DNA of 64,000 nt from CALKYB01 sp964510575 (GTDB taxonomy: Bacteria > Bdellovibrionota_C > UBA2361 > SZUA-149 > CALKYB01): contig CAZECN010000014.1 of NCBI GenBank assembly GCA_964510575.1, forward strand, positions 5,934 to 69,933, written 5' to 3'. The notes beneath the pieces were generated by a model. The model saw nothing but the letters and a program-made list of their open reading frames with translations. It made no database searches and had not been told where the DNA came from. The position numbers and the translations under genes are program-made. Below, one piece after another: positions 8,133-17,274 of the stretch (position 1 is its first letter; each line of letters starts with the position of its first letter).

Positions 8133-8882
8133 GTGCTCGAACCTACAGATTTAATAATACTTTTTGCGCTAACTTTTGCAGCAAGCTTTGTCGCTGCTCT
8201 CACCGGGGGGGCAGGCCTATTTACAATTCCCTTGATGATTCTTCTGGGGGTTCCCGCTCCCATTGCTCTCTCCACTAACAAGGTTGGCTCACTAGGAATG
8301 ATGTCAGGGGCCTTAGTGAGGCTAAGACGGGGAGATTATCTAGACTGGAGTCTCTCAATAAAGTTGGCGCTACTAGCTGGCATCTTCAGTTATTTTGGAG
8401 CTCATCTCTTAGGTTGGTTTGACCACGACTTTCTGCGAACTGCAGCTGGAGTCATGGTCTTATTAATTCTGCTAGCCTCTCTGTGGTTTAGAAGTCTTGG
8501 AATTGAAGATATTGAGACCTCTAATAGAAGAAAACTACTAGCCTACCCTATTTGCTCCGCCTGCTTCTTCATTGGAGGATTCTTTGGAGCCGGTATCGGA
8601 GTAATTACCGCCTTCACGATGATGTACTTTCGGGGTCAAAATATCATTAGCGCCCGGGGTAATACGATGCTGCCTCATCTAGCAATGTCAGCTACCTCTC
8701 TGGTGGTTCTGGACAAAGCAGGCTTCGTAGATTGGGAGTTAGGAGCATTACTCGCCGTGGCAATGACATTTGGCAGCTATAGCGGCACTAGTTTTGGTAT
8801 AAAAAAAGGGCCCTCCTGGGTCAAAAAATTGTTTGAAGCAATTATAGCTGTGATGGCCCTAGCCCTACTTCTTGGTGTTTGA
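8133..8882 (+). CDS. TSUP (TauE/SafE) family sulfite/sulfate membrane transporter
   Basis: An integral membrane protein of 249 aa with the internal duplication of the TSUP family: about eight membrane segments in two halves, each starting with a Gly-rich motif (FVAALTGGAGLFTIPLM near 19-35; GGFFGAGIGVITAFTMM near 148-164). The conserved ALSTNKVGSLG near 46-56 also fits. GTG start with AAAGG upstream, 19 bp after DUF2061. TSUP proteins move sulfite, sulfoacetate, thiosulfate or sulfate; in this operon a role in sulfite export or sulfate uptake is likely, but the substrate is not readable from sequence. Confidence 0.82.
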   Translation: MLEPTDLIILFALTFAASFVAALTGGAGLFTIPLMILLGVPAPIALSTNKVGSLGMMSGALVRLRRGDYLDWSLSIKLALLAGIFSYFGAHLLGWFDHDFLRTAAGVMVLLILLASLWFRSLGIEDIETSNRRKLLAYPICSACFFIGGFFGAGIGVITAFTMMYFRGQNIISARGNTMLPHLAMSATSLVVLDKAGFVDWELGALLAVAMTFGSYSGTSFGIKKGPSWVKKLFEAIIAVMALALLLGV

Positions 8883-8997
8883 GAACCTATTCCGAGCTAT
8901 TGGCTAATTTAGCCCTTGCCAAACTTATCCATGGTTTGGTTGAATTCCCGGATTAAACGAATGAATTCAAGAAGAATTAATTGCCAGGGCTATAACA

Positions 8998-9774
8998 ATG
9001 GATGTCGATACTCTACTTTCTTTTATTTCTCTGGTGCTACTCAGTGCTGGTTTGGGCATCGATAACGGACTGCTAATTGAGTTCTCTCTGCGCTCCTTAA
9101 AGCTTGAGGAAAAGAAGCACCTTGTTTGGCGCTCGGCTGCTTTAATTATGGCTGCTCTACTTAGAATACTCTTTCTTTTTAGTCTTTCCCAATTTACCTT
9201 TTTAAATGACCCTCAACCGGATCACCCACTATTGGTTAATAAATACTTCAGTAAACATCCTGAAGATCTGACCTGGATGAGCTTTGTCTTATTCTTTGGA
9301 GGAGTCATTATTCTAGTTATGGCTCTTTGGGAGTATTACCATAAGCTTAATGAAGCCAGGCACGGGGACCATGAAAACCAAGAAAGTGGTCACACCGGAA
9401 CTTTCAAGCTTGTAGCAGTTATAATGTACCTCTCGGGCATGAATATTTTGTTCAGCCTTGATTCTGTATTTGCTGCAGTGGCGATAATGGATCTAGATAC
9501 CCAGTTCTGGTGGATGGTTGCCGCTATCCTAATTGCTGCTGCTATCATGATTTTTGGCATGATTCCGCTTAGTAAGATTATTGCCAAAAACAAACATTTT
9601 GGAGTCTTGATGCTGACTGTTTTGGCTGTTATCGCCGTTAAGCTACTGGTTGATGGCACAGGAGCTCACTTCTCTAACGGCCTTCTGCTATTTATTATCG
9701 GTCTGCTTCTAGCCAATGATGCTGCCCAGGCAGGCCTAGACGCTGCTTATAAAGGCAGAAAAAGCCCCAAATAA
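8998..9774 (+). CDS. TerC/Alx-family integral membrane protein
   Basis: A polytopic protein of 258 aa with about seven hydrophobic segments. The TerC signature appears as GLGIDNGLLIEF (about 19-30) and FSLDSVFAAVAI (about 151-162), each with a membrane-embedded Asp, and MLTVLAVIAVKLLVDG near 205. A His/Glu-rich cytoplasmic loop (NEARHGDHENQESGH) lies in the middle. TerC proteins are linked to tellurite resistance and manganese export. It follows the TSUP gene by 115 bp, and a terminator follows, so it probably ends the sulfur transcript or forms its own unit. No ter gene cluster is nearby. Confidence 0.75.
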   Translation: MDVDTLLSFISLVLLSAGLGIDNGLLIEFSLRSLKLEEKKHLVWRSAALIMAALLRILFLFSLSQFTFLNDPQPDHPLLVNKYFSKHPEDLTWMSFVLFFGGVIILVMALWEYYHKLNEARHGDHENQESGHTGTFKLVAVIMYLSGMNILFSLDSVFAAVAIMDLDTQFWWMVAAILIAAAIMIFGMIPLSKIIAKNKHFGVLMLTVLAVIAVKLLVDGTGAHFSNGLLLFIIGLLLANDAAQAGLDAAYKGRKSPK

Positions 9775-9822
9775 GTTAATAAAAACTTAAAAAAACTCAT
9801 CCGTGCAAGAATTTTAGTCCAA

Positions 9823-9847
9823 AACAGGCCCCTAAGGGCCTGTTTTT
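9823..9847 (+). terminator. Rho-independent terminator after the TerC gene
   Basis: The stem AACAGGCCC / GGGCCTGTT closes a 4-base loop (CTAA) and is followed by TTTTT. It lies 48 bp after the TerC stop. Confidence 0.85.
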
Positions 9848-9986
9848 ACTGGATAAAAGATTTTATGCATCAAAAGTCACGGTTTTCCCGATTAGAGCCA
9901 TATTACAGGTGCGAGCGGATCTCTTATAGAAATCCTCACTTATCAGGTAACGGAATTTGATATTATCCAATTTGGAGTAAAATAAG

Positions 9987-10718
9987 ATGTTTAATGTAGT
10001 AAAAAATAAAATTGCTGGACCTTTGGCAGGCCTTGCGTTGATGGCTTTAGTCCCATCTTCAGCTGCGGCATGGTCAATAACCACATATGAAGTCGAAGGC
10101 CTTTTTGGTGGCTTTCTTAGAGCAGCAGACGGTACTGGAGATGTTGTAAGAGCACAATTCAACCCTCTTCAGTTTGACGTTCTTGTTTCTGACGATGGAA
10201 CTCTTCAATTCGAAGGTTCAGCTGATGGAACTTTGACAAACCTTGCAACTGGAGTTGCTGAAGAAGCTTCGTTCGATTTCGACCTTCTTTATACAGATAT
10301 CGAAGTAGGCGGAGAATTTGATGCTATTGGAAGACCAGGTTCTTCTCAAGGTACAGCTACAGGAAACTTTTCTGTTGCTTCTAACTCCTTGAGCTTTGAC
10401 ATCGCTGGAACTTCTAAAGCAGCTAACATTACTGAAAACGCTGGGCCTACTGCTCAAGCAGTTTACAGTGAGCTTGTTGGTTCAGGATTCTTCGATACTA
10501 TTCTTGGAGACCTTTCGTTCTACGACAGCGCAGTTTTCAAAACATGGGTACAAGGTGCTGAGACTGTAGCGTTCAACGGAGAAGCTTATAACTTCTACGG
10601 AGACTTCCACACTTCAGTTGTTGGATCTAGTGCTTCAGAAGTTCCAGAGCCTGCTACTGTTGCTCTACTTGGAATGGGCCTTATTGGCGCAGCTCTAAGA
10701 AGAAAAAAGACTGCTTAG
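9987..10718 (+). CDS. Secreted PEP-CTERM protein
   Basis: A 243-aa exported protein. The N-terminal signal peptide (about 1-28) ends SSAAA-WS. The body is Gly, Thr and Ser rich, cysteine-free and beta-like. The C-terminus is a textbook PEP-CTERM sorting signal: VPEPATVALLGMGLIGAAL (about 219-237) then RRKKTA. Such proteins are processed by an exosortase and released or anchored with exopolysaccharide. No exosortase gene is in this window. The codons differ from neighbours in favouring CTT and GTT, and it has its own GGAG ribosome site and flanking terminators, consistent with a strongly expressed single gene. The body itself has no recognised domain. Confidence 0.85.
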   Translation: MFNVVKNKIAGPLAGLALMALVPSSAAAWSITTYEVEGLFGGFLRAADGTGDVVRAQFNPLQFDVLVSDDGTLQFEGSADGTLTNLATGVAEEASFDFDLLYTDIEVGGEFDAIGRPGSSQGTATGNFSVASNSLSFDIAGTSKAANITENAGPTAQAVYSELVGSGFFDTILGDLSFYDSAVFKTWVQGAETVAFNGEAYNFYGDFHTSVVGSSASEVPEPATVALLGMGLIGAALRRKKTA

Positions 10719-10734
10719 TCTCTTTTCAAAAAGC

Positions 10735-10768
10735 AAAAAAAGCCCGACCTAGAGTCGGGCTTTTTTTT
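10735..10768. terminator. Bidirectional terminator between the PEP-CTERM gene and cysK
   Basis: The stem AAGCCCGAC / GTCGGGCTT with loop CTAGA is flanked by A and T tracts on both sides, so it can stop transcription of both converging genes. Confidence 0.88.
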
Positions 10769-10786
10769 GCTTTTCAACTTAACCTT

Positions 10787-11719
10787 CTAAGCCATGTCAG
10801 CTTCAAACAGCCAAGTTGATAGGTATCGCTCCCCAGTATCACAAACAATAGCAACAATAGTCTTACCACTATTTTCTGGCTTTTTCGCTAATTGAACAGC
10901 AGCATGGACGATACCTCCAGAGGAGATTCCAGCCAATATACCCTCTTCCTTAGCCAATCTTCTAGCCATTACCTGCGACTCTTCCTCCGTTACATGAAAC
11001 ACTTCATCAATTAAACTGGTGTTACAGTTTTCAGGGATAAAGCCAGCACCAATTCCCTGAATCTTGTGAGGACCAGGTTGACCCCCAGCTAGAACTGGGC
11101 TGCCTTTCGGCTCAACTGCAACCGAGTGAAGACCTGCTTTTTTCTTTTTAATCACATCTGACACACCTGTAATTGTGCCGCCAGTTCCAACACCAGCTAT
11201 AAAAATATCAACGGCTCCATCCGTGTCTTTCCAGATTTCTTCAGCAGTCGTCTTTCTGTGAACCTCAGGATTCGCTGGATTTTCGAACTGGCCAGGATAA
11301 AAAGCATTGGGAGTTTCTTTTACTAACTCTTCAGCCTTAGAAATAGCTCCGGGCATCCCTTTCTCAGCTGGGGTCAGAACCAATTTGGCACCCATGATTT
11401 TTAGAAGGTGACGCCGCTCTACACTCATGCTCTCGGGCATGCAAAGAGTCAGCTTGTAGCCTTTGGCAGCACAAACAAAAGCCAAGGCAATACCAGTGTT
11501 ACCACTAGTAGGTTCTATAATTTCAGTCTTCTCGTCAATCTTGCCGGCCTTCTCAGCCGCTTCAATCATCGCGTTTCCAATTCGATCCTTAACGCTAAAA
11601 AGTGGATTACGACTCTCTAGCTTAACAAAAACGTTAGCATCTGCTCCATCAGTGACCCTGTTTAGGCGCACAAGCGGGGTGTTACCGATGGTTTCTGTAA
11701 TACTATTATAGGCGGGCAT
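10787..11719 (-). CDS. cysK: Cysteine synthase A (O-acetylserine sulfhydrylase)
   Basis: Joins sulfide to O-acetylserine to form cysteine, using PLP. The 310-aa length is standard. The PLP Lys is in SVKDRIG (about K44), the substrate loop is PTSGNTG (about 70-76), the phosphate-binding loop is GTGGTITG (about 177-184) and the C-terminal catalytic-site segment is GISSGG. It completes the pathway begun by cysE, cysI and cysDN. It is transcribed away from the Rdx gene, and a 22-bp palindrome lies in the shared promoter region. An inverted repeat GGAAGC/GCTTCC (11751-11766) lies in its leader. Confidence 0.95.
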   Translation of the reverse strand: MPAYNSITETIGNTPLVRLNRVTDGADANVFVKLESRNPLFSVKDRIGNAMIEAAEKAGKIDEKTEIIEPTSGNTGIALAFVCAAKGYKLTLCMPESMSVERRHLLKIMGAKLVLTPAEKGMPGAISKAEELVKETPNAFYPGQFENPANPEVHRKTTAEEIWKDTDGAVDIFIAGVGTGGTITGVSDVIKKKKAGLHSVAVEPKGSPVLAGGQPGPHKIQGIGAGFIPENCNTSLIDEVFHVTEEESQVMARRLAKEEGILAGISSGGIVHAAVQLAKKPENSGKTIVAIVCDTGERYLSTWLFEADMA

Positions 11720-11802
11720 ATCTTGGTTTTCTCCTTACTTTGCTCTACTGGAAGCTTTAGCTTCCCCACGGGCTCGCATTAAATTATGGAATCGGTTTTA
11801 AT

Positions 11803-11824
11803 GTCAAAACCGCGGTTTTGACAA
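11803..11824. promoter_or_regulatory. 22-bp perfect palindrome, candidate operator of cysK and the Rdx gene
   Basis: The half TGTCAAAACCG is followed directly by its exact complement, CGGTTTTGACA. Each end forms a consensus -35 (TTGACA), one for each divergent gene. For cysK a -10 like ATTTAA lies 17 bp downstream; for the Rdx gene the -10 is weak (AATCTT). One dimeric regulator bound here would block both promoters. Confidence 0.7.
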
Positions 11825-11846
11825 TTCCTATTTAGTGATAAATCTT

Positions 11847-12161
11847 ATGAGTAATAGCTCACCTAATCCAGAAAATACGAAACCAGTGACCGTAGAAATT
11901 GTCTTTTGCACAGCCTGCAACTGGCTCCTTCGCTCAAGTTGGATGGCTCAAGAAATTCTCTCTACTTTTTCCTCCGAAGTGGCAAAGTTAAGCCTGATTC
12001 CCTCCAAGGATGCTGGTCAGTTTGAAATTAGGGTTAACAAAGAAACAATCTGGGAGAGAAAGAAAGAGGGTGGCTTCCCAACAGTCAAAGAGCTCAAGCA
12101 GCGGGTTCGAGACCAAATAAATCCAGAAATGGATTTGGGGCATGTAGATAATAAGAAATAA
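11847..12161 (+). CDS. Rdx (SelW/SelT/SelH-like) family protein
   Basis: A small thioredoxin-fold protein of 104 aa from ATG 11847; a GTG 12 bases upstream is also in frame. The redox motif CTAC (about 22-25, in VEIVFCTACNWLLRSSWM) takes the place of CxxU in selenoprotein W, so this is the cysteine form. The C-terminal part has the family WERKKEGGFPTVKELKQRVRD. Rdx proteins are thought to act in thiol redox control, with partners mostly unknown. It is divergent from cysK across a shared palindrome, suggesting linked regulation. Confidence 0.85.
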   Translation: MSNSSPNPENTKPVTVEIVFCTACNWLLRSSWMAQEILSTFSSEVAKLSLIPSKDAGQFEIRVNKETIWERKKEGGFPTVKELKQRVRDQINPEMDLGHVDNKK

Positions 12162-12327
12162 GAAGCCTGCTACTAGAGCTCAACCAAACTTTGTAGCAGT
12201 TCACTAGCCGCGACCATGGTCAATAATTAATAGGGCTTCTCTCAGACAGCAGCGATTTACTATATTCACTTCAAAAACTCTAAGGTATTATGCTTTTGGT
12301 TGTAAACTGACTACACTTTGAGCATCA

Positions 12328-13791
12328 ATGGTATTTAGCTCCATAATTTTCCTAAACCTTTTCCTACCAGTTTTCTTACTGGTCTACCTAGCCGTACCCA
12401 CGAGATTCAAAAACCCAGTTCTAATTCTAGCCAGTAGCCTTTTTTATGCTTGGGGAGCACCAAAAGTCCTACCCCTTCTCTTTCTTACCACCTGGATAGA
12501 TTATTGGTGCAGTCGCAAATTTCAGAACAGGGACAAATCCGAGCGCAAGTGGCTTTGGCTCTCAGTGATGGTAAACATTCTTTCCCTCGCTTGGTTCAAA
12601 TACTCTAACTTTTTTGTAGGGGAACTGAATCGACTCAATCAATACTTTGGAGAAGAACCTCTAGCTTGGACCGCAATTGCTTTACCTATAGGCATCTCCT
12701 TTTTCACCTTCCAAAAGATTTCTTACCTTGTAGACGTCTGGCAGAAGCGAGCTGAACCTCCAGAAAGTCTTTGGCAATATCTTCTTTTTGTAATTTGCTT
12801 TCCTCAGCTAATCGCTGGACCGATAGTCCGATTTCACGACATTGCCGATCAATTGAAAGTTCGGAAACATACGATTGATTCTGTTTTTGAAGGTTGCTCT
12901 CGTTTTTTAATAGGCCTAGGGAAAAAAGTTCTTATCGCAAACCCTCTGGCCTGGGTTGCCGATACCATTTTCGCTCTCGGGACTGATACCCTACCCTGCC
13001 ACTATGCTTGGCTAGGTATTATTTGTTACGCAATGCAAATCTACTTTGATTTCTCTGGTTACTCCGATATGGCGATTGGATTAGGCAGGATGATTGGTTT
13101 TAAGTTTCCCGAAAATTTCAATCATCCATATATTTCTAGAAATATCACTGAGTTTTGGCGACGCTGGCACATAACGCTTTCCGAATGGATGAAGCTTTAC
13201 CTCTATATCCCTTTGGGCGGAAACCGATCTGGGAAGCTCAAAACCTATTTTAATCTCTGGATCGTATTCCTACTTTCTGGGTTTTGGCATGGAGCCTCTT
13301 GGAACTTCATTGCATGGGGAGCATTTCATGGTTTCTTCTTAGTGGTCGACAAGCTCTATTGGCAAAAACTATCGTTAGCAATGCCTAGAGTTTTGAGTAC
13401 AAGCATTACTTTTATCATTGTGCTTTTTGGCTGGGTCCTCTTCAGAGCCGAAACCCTCCCCCAAGCCCTCTCTTACGCCTATCAGATGTTAGATTTCTCA
13501 GACTTTGGAGAAGCTCATCACTGGATGCTGACCGGTGAACTACTTCAGAACAGAACTAGATTAGTCTTGGCACTAGCTTTGTTATTTAGTTTTGCTCCGG
13601 CTTTTAGTTTAAAGAATTTTCAAGCTCCGAAAGATTCTGCTAGCGAATTAATTTACAAGCCATTTGGCCTGAACCCGTCTGGCGCTGTTTCTTCAACTTT
13701 GATTGGAACAACCACACTGGCAATACTTCTTCTCTGCACGATGTCCCTAGTCAGCGCTTCCTTTAACCCTTTTATTTATTTCCGGTTTTAG
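12328..13791 (+). CDS. MBOAT-family O-acyltransferase (AlgI-like)
   Basis: A polytopic inner-membrane protein of 487 aa that moves acyl groups across the membrane for polysaccharide modification. The AlgI/DltB pattern is clear: LVYLAVPTRFKNPVLI at the N-terminus, GISFFTFQKISYLVDV (about 117-132), NHPYISRNITEFWRRWHI (about 265-282), and the catalytic His in SGFWHGASWN (about 315-324). It is followed after 3 bp by an AlgJ/AlgX-like gene, the usual pairing in which AlgI supplies the acetyl group. The polysaccharide acceptor is unknown; no alginate or cellulose synthase gene is in the window. Confidence 0.92.
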   Translation: MVFSSIIFLNLFLPVFLLVYLAVPTRFKNPVLILASSLFYAWGAPKVLPLLFLTTWIDYWCSRKFQNRDKSERKWLWLSVMVNILSLAWFKYSNFFVGELNRLNQYFGEEPLAWTAIALPIGISFFTFQKISYLVDVWQKRAEPPESLWQYLLFVICFPQLIAGPIVRFHDIADQLKVRKHTIDSVFEGCSRFLIGLGKKVLIANPLAWVADTIFALGTDTLPCHYAWLGIICYAMQIYFDFSGYSDMAIGLGRMIGFKFPENFNHPYISRNITEFWRRWHITLSEWMKLYLYIPLGGNRSGKLKTYFNLWIVFLLSGFWHGASWNFIAWGAFHGFFLVVDKLYWQKLSLAMPRVLSTSITFIIVLFGWVLFRAETLPQALSYAYQMLDFSDFGEAHHWMLTGELLQNRTRLVLALALLFSFAPAFSLKNFQAPKDSASELIYKPFGLNPSGAVSSTLIGTTTLAILLLCTMSLVSASFNPFIYFRF

Positions 13792-13794
13792 TCA

Positions 13795-15027
13795 ATGCCA
13801 AAGGTGTTTTCTTATTCCGCATCGATAGCTCAAATTGTCGCCTTAGCTACTTTCTTTACCCTATCCTTTGCTCCCTTGGCTCAAATGGAAATGGGTTTTT
13901 TAAAAAAAGGAAAGCTCTCTGGAGTGCAAAAAAAAATTACTAGACCTGAAATCAGTGGCCAAGCAATCAAGGAGGGATCCTACCAGCAAGCTTTCGAAAA
14001 ATGGTTTAGTAAAAATGTTGGTTTTAGAGGTCCTGCCATCAGAACTGAAAACCAACTGAATTACTCCTTGTTTGGAGATATATACTCCAAGGGTGACACC
14101 AACATCGTTTTAGGAAATGATAATTTTTTATTCGAGCGGTCCTATATCCATAATTTCAATAGAAATTATCCCGTTGGGCATGCGCAACTAGCAAAAGTCG
14201 TAAATAGATTGCTCAACTTACAAACGTCTCTCAAAAAGAAATTAGGAGTAGCTTTTACCCTAGTAATCACTCCTAGCAAACCTGAAATATATCCAGAGAA
14301 ATTACCGGCCAACTTAGTTCACCCGGATAGGGAAAAAAGAATTAGTGATTATGAAATTTTCAAATCCTTGGCTACCCAAAGTGGTATAAACTTAATTGAT
14401 GGCGCAGAGATCTCGAAGAAACTAAAGGAAGAAACTGGCTACTTAGTTTTCGCTCCTGGAGGAGTCCATTGGGGTTATTGGACTGCCTGCAAAGTGGGAA
14501 ACAAAGTTATTGATTCGCTAAGGCATCAACTAGAAAAGAACGTTCAAAGGCTCAACTGTGGGCCACACGAGTTCAGAAACCGCCCTTATCACACGGATGG
14601 TGATTTACTTAACATGACTAACCTTTGGGATAAAAGCAAGTGGGAAGCAGCTGTTCCTTATCCCAATTTAAAAGAAATGTTCTACGACCCTGAAAGCTAT
14701 CACCCTACAGTGCTAATGATTGGTGATTCTTTTACGTGGAATCCTCTACATTTCTTTGATAAGGATGCTATCTTCAGAAAAAGGAAGTTTCTTTACTACT
14801 ACAGCACAGAGTACAATTTTTGGACTAGCGGCTCAGTAGAGACACCAAAAAGAAGAAAAAATAAAAAAAATCATAAAGGCAAAGTAAAACTAGACTGGGA
14901 AAAAACTTTTGCAGACCGAGAGGCTGTCGTAATTTTTGCCAATCAAAGTGTTTTACATAGTGCGGGACTGGGGTTTGTAGACGATGCCTTAGCTTGGCTC
15001 TCAGGAATTGAAAGTAAAAACAAATGA
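13795..15027 (+). CDS. AlgJ/AlgX-like SGNH acetyltransferase partner
   Basis: A 410-aa protein with an N-terminal membrane anchor (about 8-30) and a periplasmic SGNH-hydrolase-like domain related to AlgJ/AlgX. Visible motifs: FEKWFSKNVGFRGPAI near 65-80, GNDNFLFERSYI near 107-118, VITPSKPEIYPEK near 158-170 (block with the conserved Tyr-Pro), GVHWGYWTA near 223-231 holding the likely catalytic His, and MIGDSFTWNPL near 305-315 with the nucleophilic Ser. A basic segment (TPKRRKNKKNHKGK) near 340 is unusual. It follows the MBOAT gene and overlaps the helicase start by 4 bp (ATGA). It likely transfers the acetyl group supplied by the MBOAT protein. Confidence 0.82.
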   Translation: MPKVFSYSASIAQIVALATFFTLSFAPLAQMEMGFLKKGKLSGVQKKITRPEISGQAIKEGSYQQAFEKWFSKNVGFRGPAIRTENQLNYSLFGDIYSKGDTNIVLGNDNFLFERSYIHNFNRNYPVGHAQLAKVVNRLLNLQTSLKKKLGVAFTLVITPSKPEIYPEKLPANLVHPDREKRISDYEIFKSLATQSGINLIDGAEISKKLKEETGYLVFAPGGVHWGYWTACKVGNKVIDSLRHQLEKNVQRLNCGPHEFRNRPYHTDGDLLNMTNLWDKSKWEAAVPYPNLKEMFYDPESYHPTVLMIGDSFTWNPLHFFDKDAIFRKRKFLYYYSTEYNFWTSGSVETPKRRKNKKNHKGKVKLDWEKTFADREAVVIFANQSVLHSAGLGFVDDALAWLSGIESKNK

Positions 15028-17258
15028 AGCCTAACGAAGAAGAACTAAAATCTATTGAAGAAGAACGTGTCGAGTTGGAAGGGGTTTTTGAGTCTCTCAA
15101 TAAACAACTTGAGCGAGGAGAAAGTAGATTCAAAACCGAGGAACAAAGAGCTCGAACGCTCACTGCTGAAATCGTCGGCACCCGCAGGAATGAAGAAAAA
15201 GTGGCTTTGGCTTCTGACGAAGCCCTGAGCCACAAGATGAGAGATCTCAAACTAGATGAGCTAGTTGATATAGATAAGCTTCTAGATAACCCTTACTTCG
15301 CTCGTGTTGTCGTAGAGGAAGAAATCAACGGGAAACTAAGACAGATTAGTTACAAGCTAGGTTTACGCTCCAATACAGAATGCCGTATTATTGACTGGAG
15401 GCGTGCCCCGATTGCAAAACTCTACTACGAATACCGTGAAGGGGACGAATATTTCGAAGAAATCCAAGGGAAAGACCGAGAAGGAACTATTCTCACTAGA
15501 AACAAAGTCCGAATAAAGGATGGAAGATTAGAGGAAGTTACTAACAAACTTGGCACCTTTGCTTTTGTAGAGGGAGAATGGATAAAGAGCCAAGCTGGAG
15601 GCTCCAGAGGTAATGCTGGTCGAATGCCGGACGTGCTTTCACTCATTACCCCAGAACAATTCAAAAGCATTACCGAAGACGCTGAGAACGCCGTCTTAAT
15701 CCAAGGTATTGCGGGTTCAGGTAAAACAACCGTAGCCTTGCATCGTCTTGCATGGCTAATGCATGAGGACAACACCGACTACGGACCGTCTGATGTGGCT
15801 GTAATCCTGCGAAGCCCTGTTCTTAGAAAATACATTGAAGCAAGTCTGGAGACTTTAGAAATCTCTGGTGTTCCAGTTCTTACCTGGAAACAGTGGCGAG
15901 AAAAAGTTCTTGGGGCTGTGGTTGGAATAAAACCGCAGGACATACCACGCCCTCAACAAAAGACTCCTTTTTCAGTTAGAAGAGTTAAGTACTCAACTGG
16001 GGTACTTAAAGCTTTAGAGCAGCATGTTAAAGGACAGAGTCTTTGGGTACTTCGACATTTCAATCAGACCTTTAGATTGAATGAACTTCCTGAGCTCGTT
16101 AAAACTATGATTGATGAACAGGAAATATTGGAGGAGCCGGTACTAGTTTTCCTAAGAAAACTAAAAGCCTTAATTAAAGACGCATCTAGAAACCCTGGGG
16201 GTTATCCAGCTGCTTTTTCAGATGCATTGGAAGAAATAGAAAGAATCACTCCAGCTTTGCAAAAGTACCAGCACGACTTGGTTGAAATTCTAAAGAATCA
16301 AGATTGCATTCTCGAAAACGATGAAACCACTCTTCTTGATAAAAAAGTAATTTCCGATGCTCGAAATTGGGCAACTCAATGTTTAGAGAACAAACAATTT
16401 GATTTCACGGACGATCCTCTAATCATACGTTTGCATCAACTTAAGTCTGGGAAATTCCTAAATCACAAAGGCTCGGATGCCAGATATAAACATATTGTGA
16501 TTGACGAACTTCAAGATTTTGGAGCCGTTGAACTAGCCCCCCTGGTCTCTTCCGCAGAAAAGCGAGAGAACTTAACCCTTTCTGGTGACAGCGCGCAGGA
16601 CATCAGGGAAGACTCAAACTTTACTGGTTGGCAAAGATTACAAAAAATTTGGGGCCTCGACGCCAGCAATGCCAGGTATGTTGAACTAAAGGTTAGTCAC
16701 AGGTCCACTGTAGAAATAATGCGATTCGCTGATAACGTTCTAGGCAAGAATAGAAATATTGAAGGACGAAATGGTAAGCCTCCTCTTTGGCATAAGTGTC
16801 TCTCAGAGGACAGTGGTGTAAGTAAAATTCTCAATTGGCTTGAACTCGCAGTTGAAAAATTTCCAGATGCCATAACAGCCGTTCTCTGCGCCAACAGAGA
16901 AGATGCAAGATTTGCTCATAGCTTGCTTGAGCCAACTTTTGGCCCCATACTTAGATACGGAGACCGCAATGACTTCACATTTGAGGAAGGGATTGTGGTA
17001 ACCGAAATTGGCACTGTGAAAGGACTGGAATTTAAGTCTGTTCTACTTTGGAATCCTTCAAGTAATAGTTTTCCGAATAACAGTAGGGCAAAAAGCATGC
17101 TCTACGTTGGAGCTACAAGGGCTGAAGACAACCTTTGTATCGTGAGCTGGGACAAGCCGTCTAGACTGCTCCCTGGAATAAATTCGAAGCTAGTAAGAGG
17201 AATTGAAGAAGAGGTAGAAGTTGAAGATCGAAGCCCCGGATTGCGTTTTAATAACTGA
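15024..17258 (+). CDS. HelD-type superfamily 1 helicase/ATPase
   Basis: A 744-aa UvrD/Rep-type motor. An N-terminal coiled coil rich in Glu and Arg (about 1-75) is followed by the HelD-type segment with RIIDWRRAPIAKLYYEY (about 122-138). Walker A is IAGSGKTT (about 228-235), Walker B is HIVIDELQD (about 489-497), motif IV reads SHRSTVEIMRFA (about 557-568) and the last motif is YVGATRAEDNL. HelD proteins release RNA polymerase from DNA; the coiled-coil N-terminus fits that better than DNA helicase IV. The start overlaps the acetylation gene, so it is in that transcript, with no obvious functional link. Confidence 0.82.
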   Translation: MKPNEEELKSIEEERVELEGVFESLNKQLERGESRFKTEEQRARTLTAEIVGTRRNEEKVALASDEALSHKMRDLKLDELVDIDKLLDNPYFARVVVEEEINGKLRQISYKLGLRSNTECRIIDWRRAPIAKLYYEYREGDEYFEEIQGKDREGTILTRNKVRIKDGRLEEVTNKLGTFAFVEGEWIKSQAGGSRGNAGRMPDVLSLITPEQFKSITEDAENAVLIQGIAGSGKTTVALHRLAWLMHEDNTDYGPSDVAVILRSPVLRKYIEASLETLEISGVPVLTWKQWREKVLGAVVGIKPQDIPRPQQKTPFSVRRVKYSTGVLKALEQHVKGQSLWVLRHFNQTFRLNELPELVKTMIDEQEILEEPVLVFLRKLKALIKDASRNPGGYPAAFSDALEEIERITPALQKYQHDLVEILKNQDCILENDETTLLDKKVISDARNWATQCLENKQFDFTDDPLIIRLHQLKSGKFLNHKGSDARYKHIVIDELQDFGAVELAPLVSSAEKRENLTLSGDSAQDIREDSNFTGWQRLQKIWGLDASNARYVELKVSHRSTVEIMRFADNVLGKNRNIEGRNGKPPLWHKCLSEDSGVSKILNWLELAVEKFPDAITAVLCANREDARFAHSLLEPTFGPILRYGDRNDFTFEEGIVVTEIGTVKGLEFKSVLLWNPSSNSFPNNSRAKSMLYVGATRAEDNLCIVSWDKPSRLLPGINSKLVRGIEEEVEVEDRSPGLRFNN

Positions 17259-17274
17259 CTCTAGGAAAGGTAAA

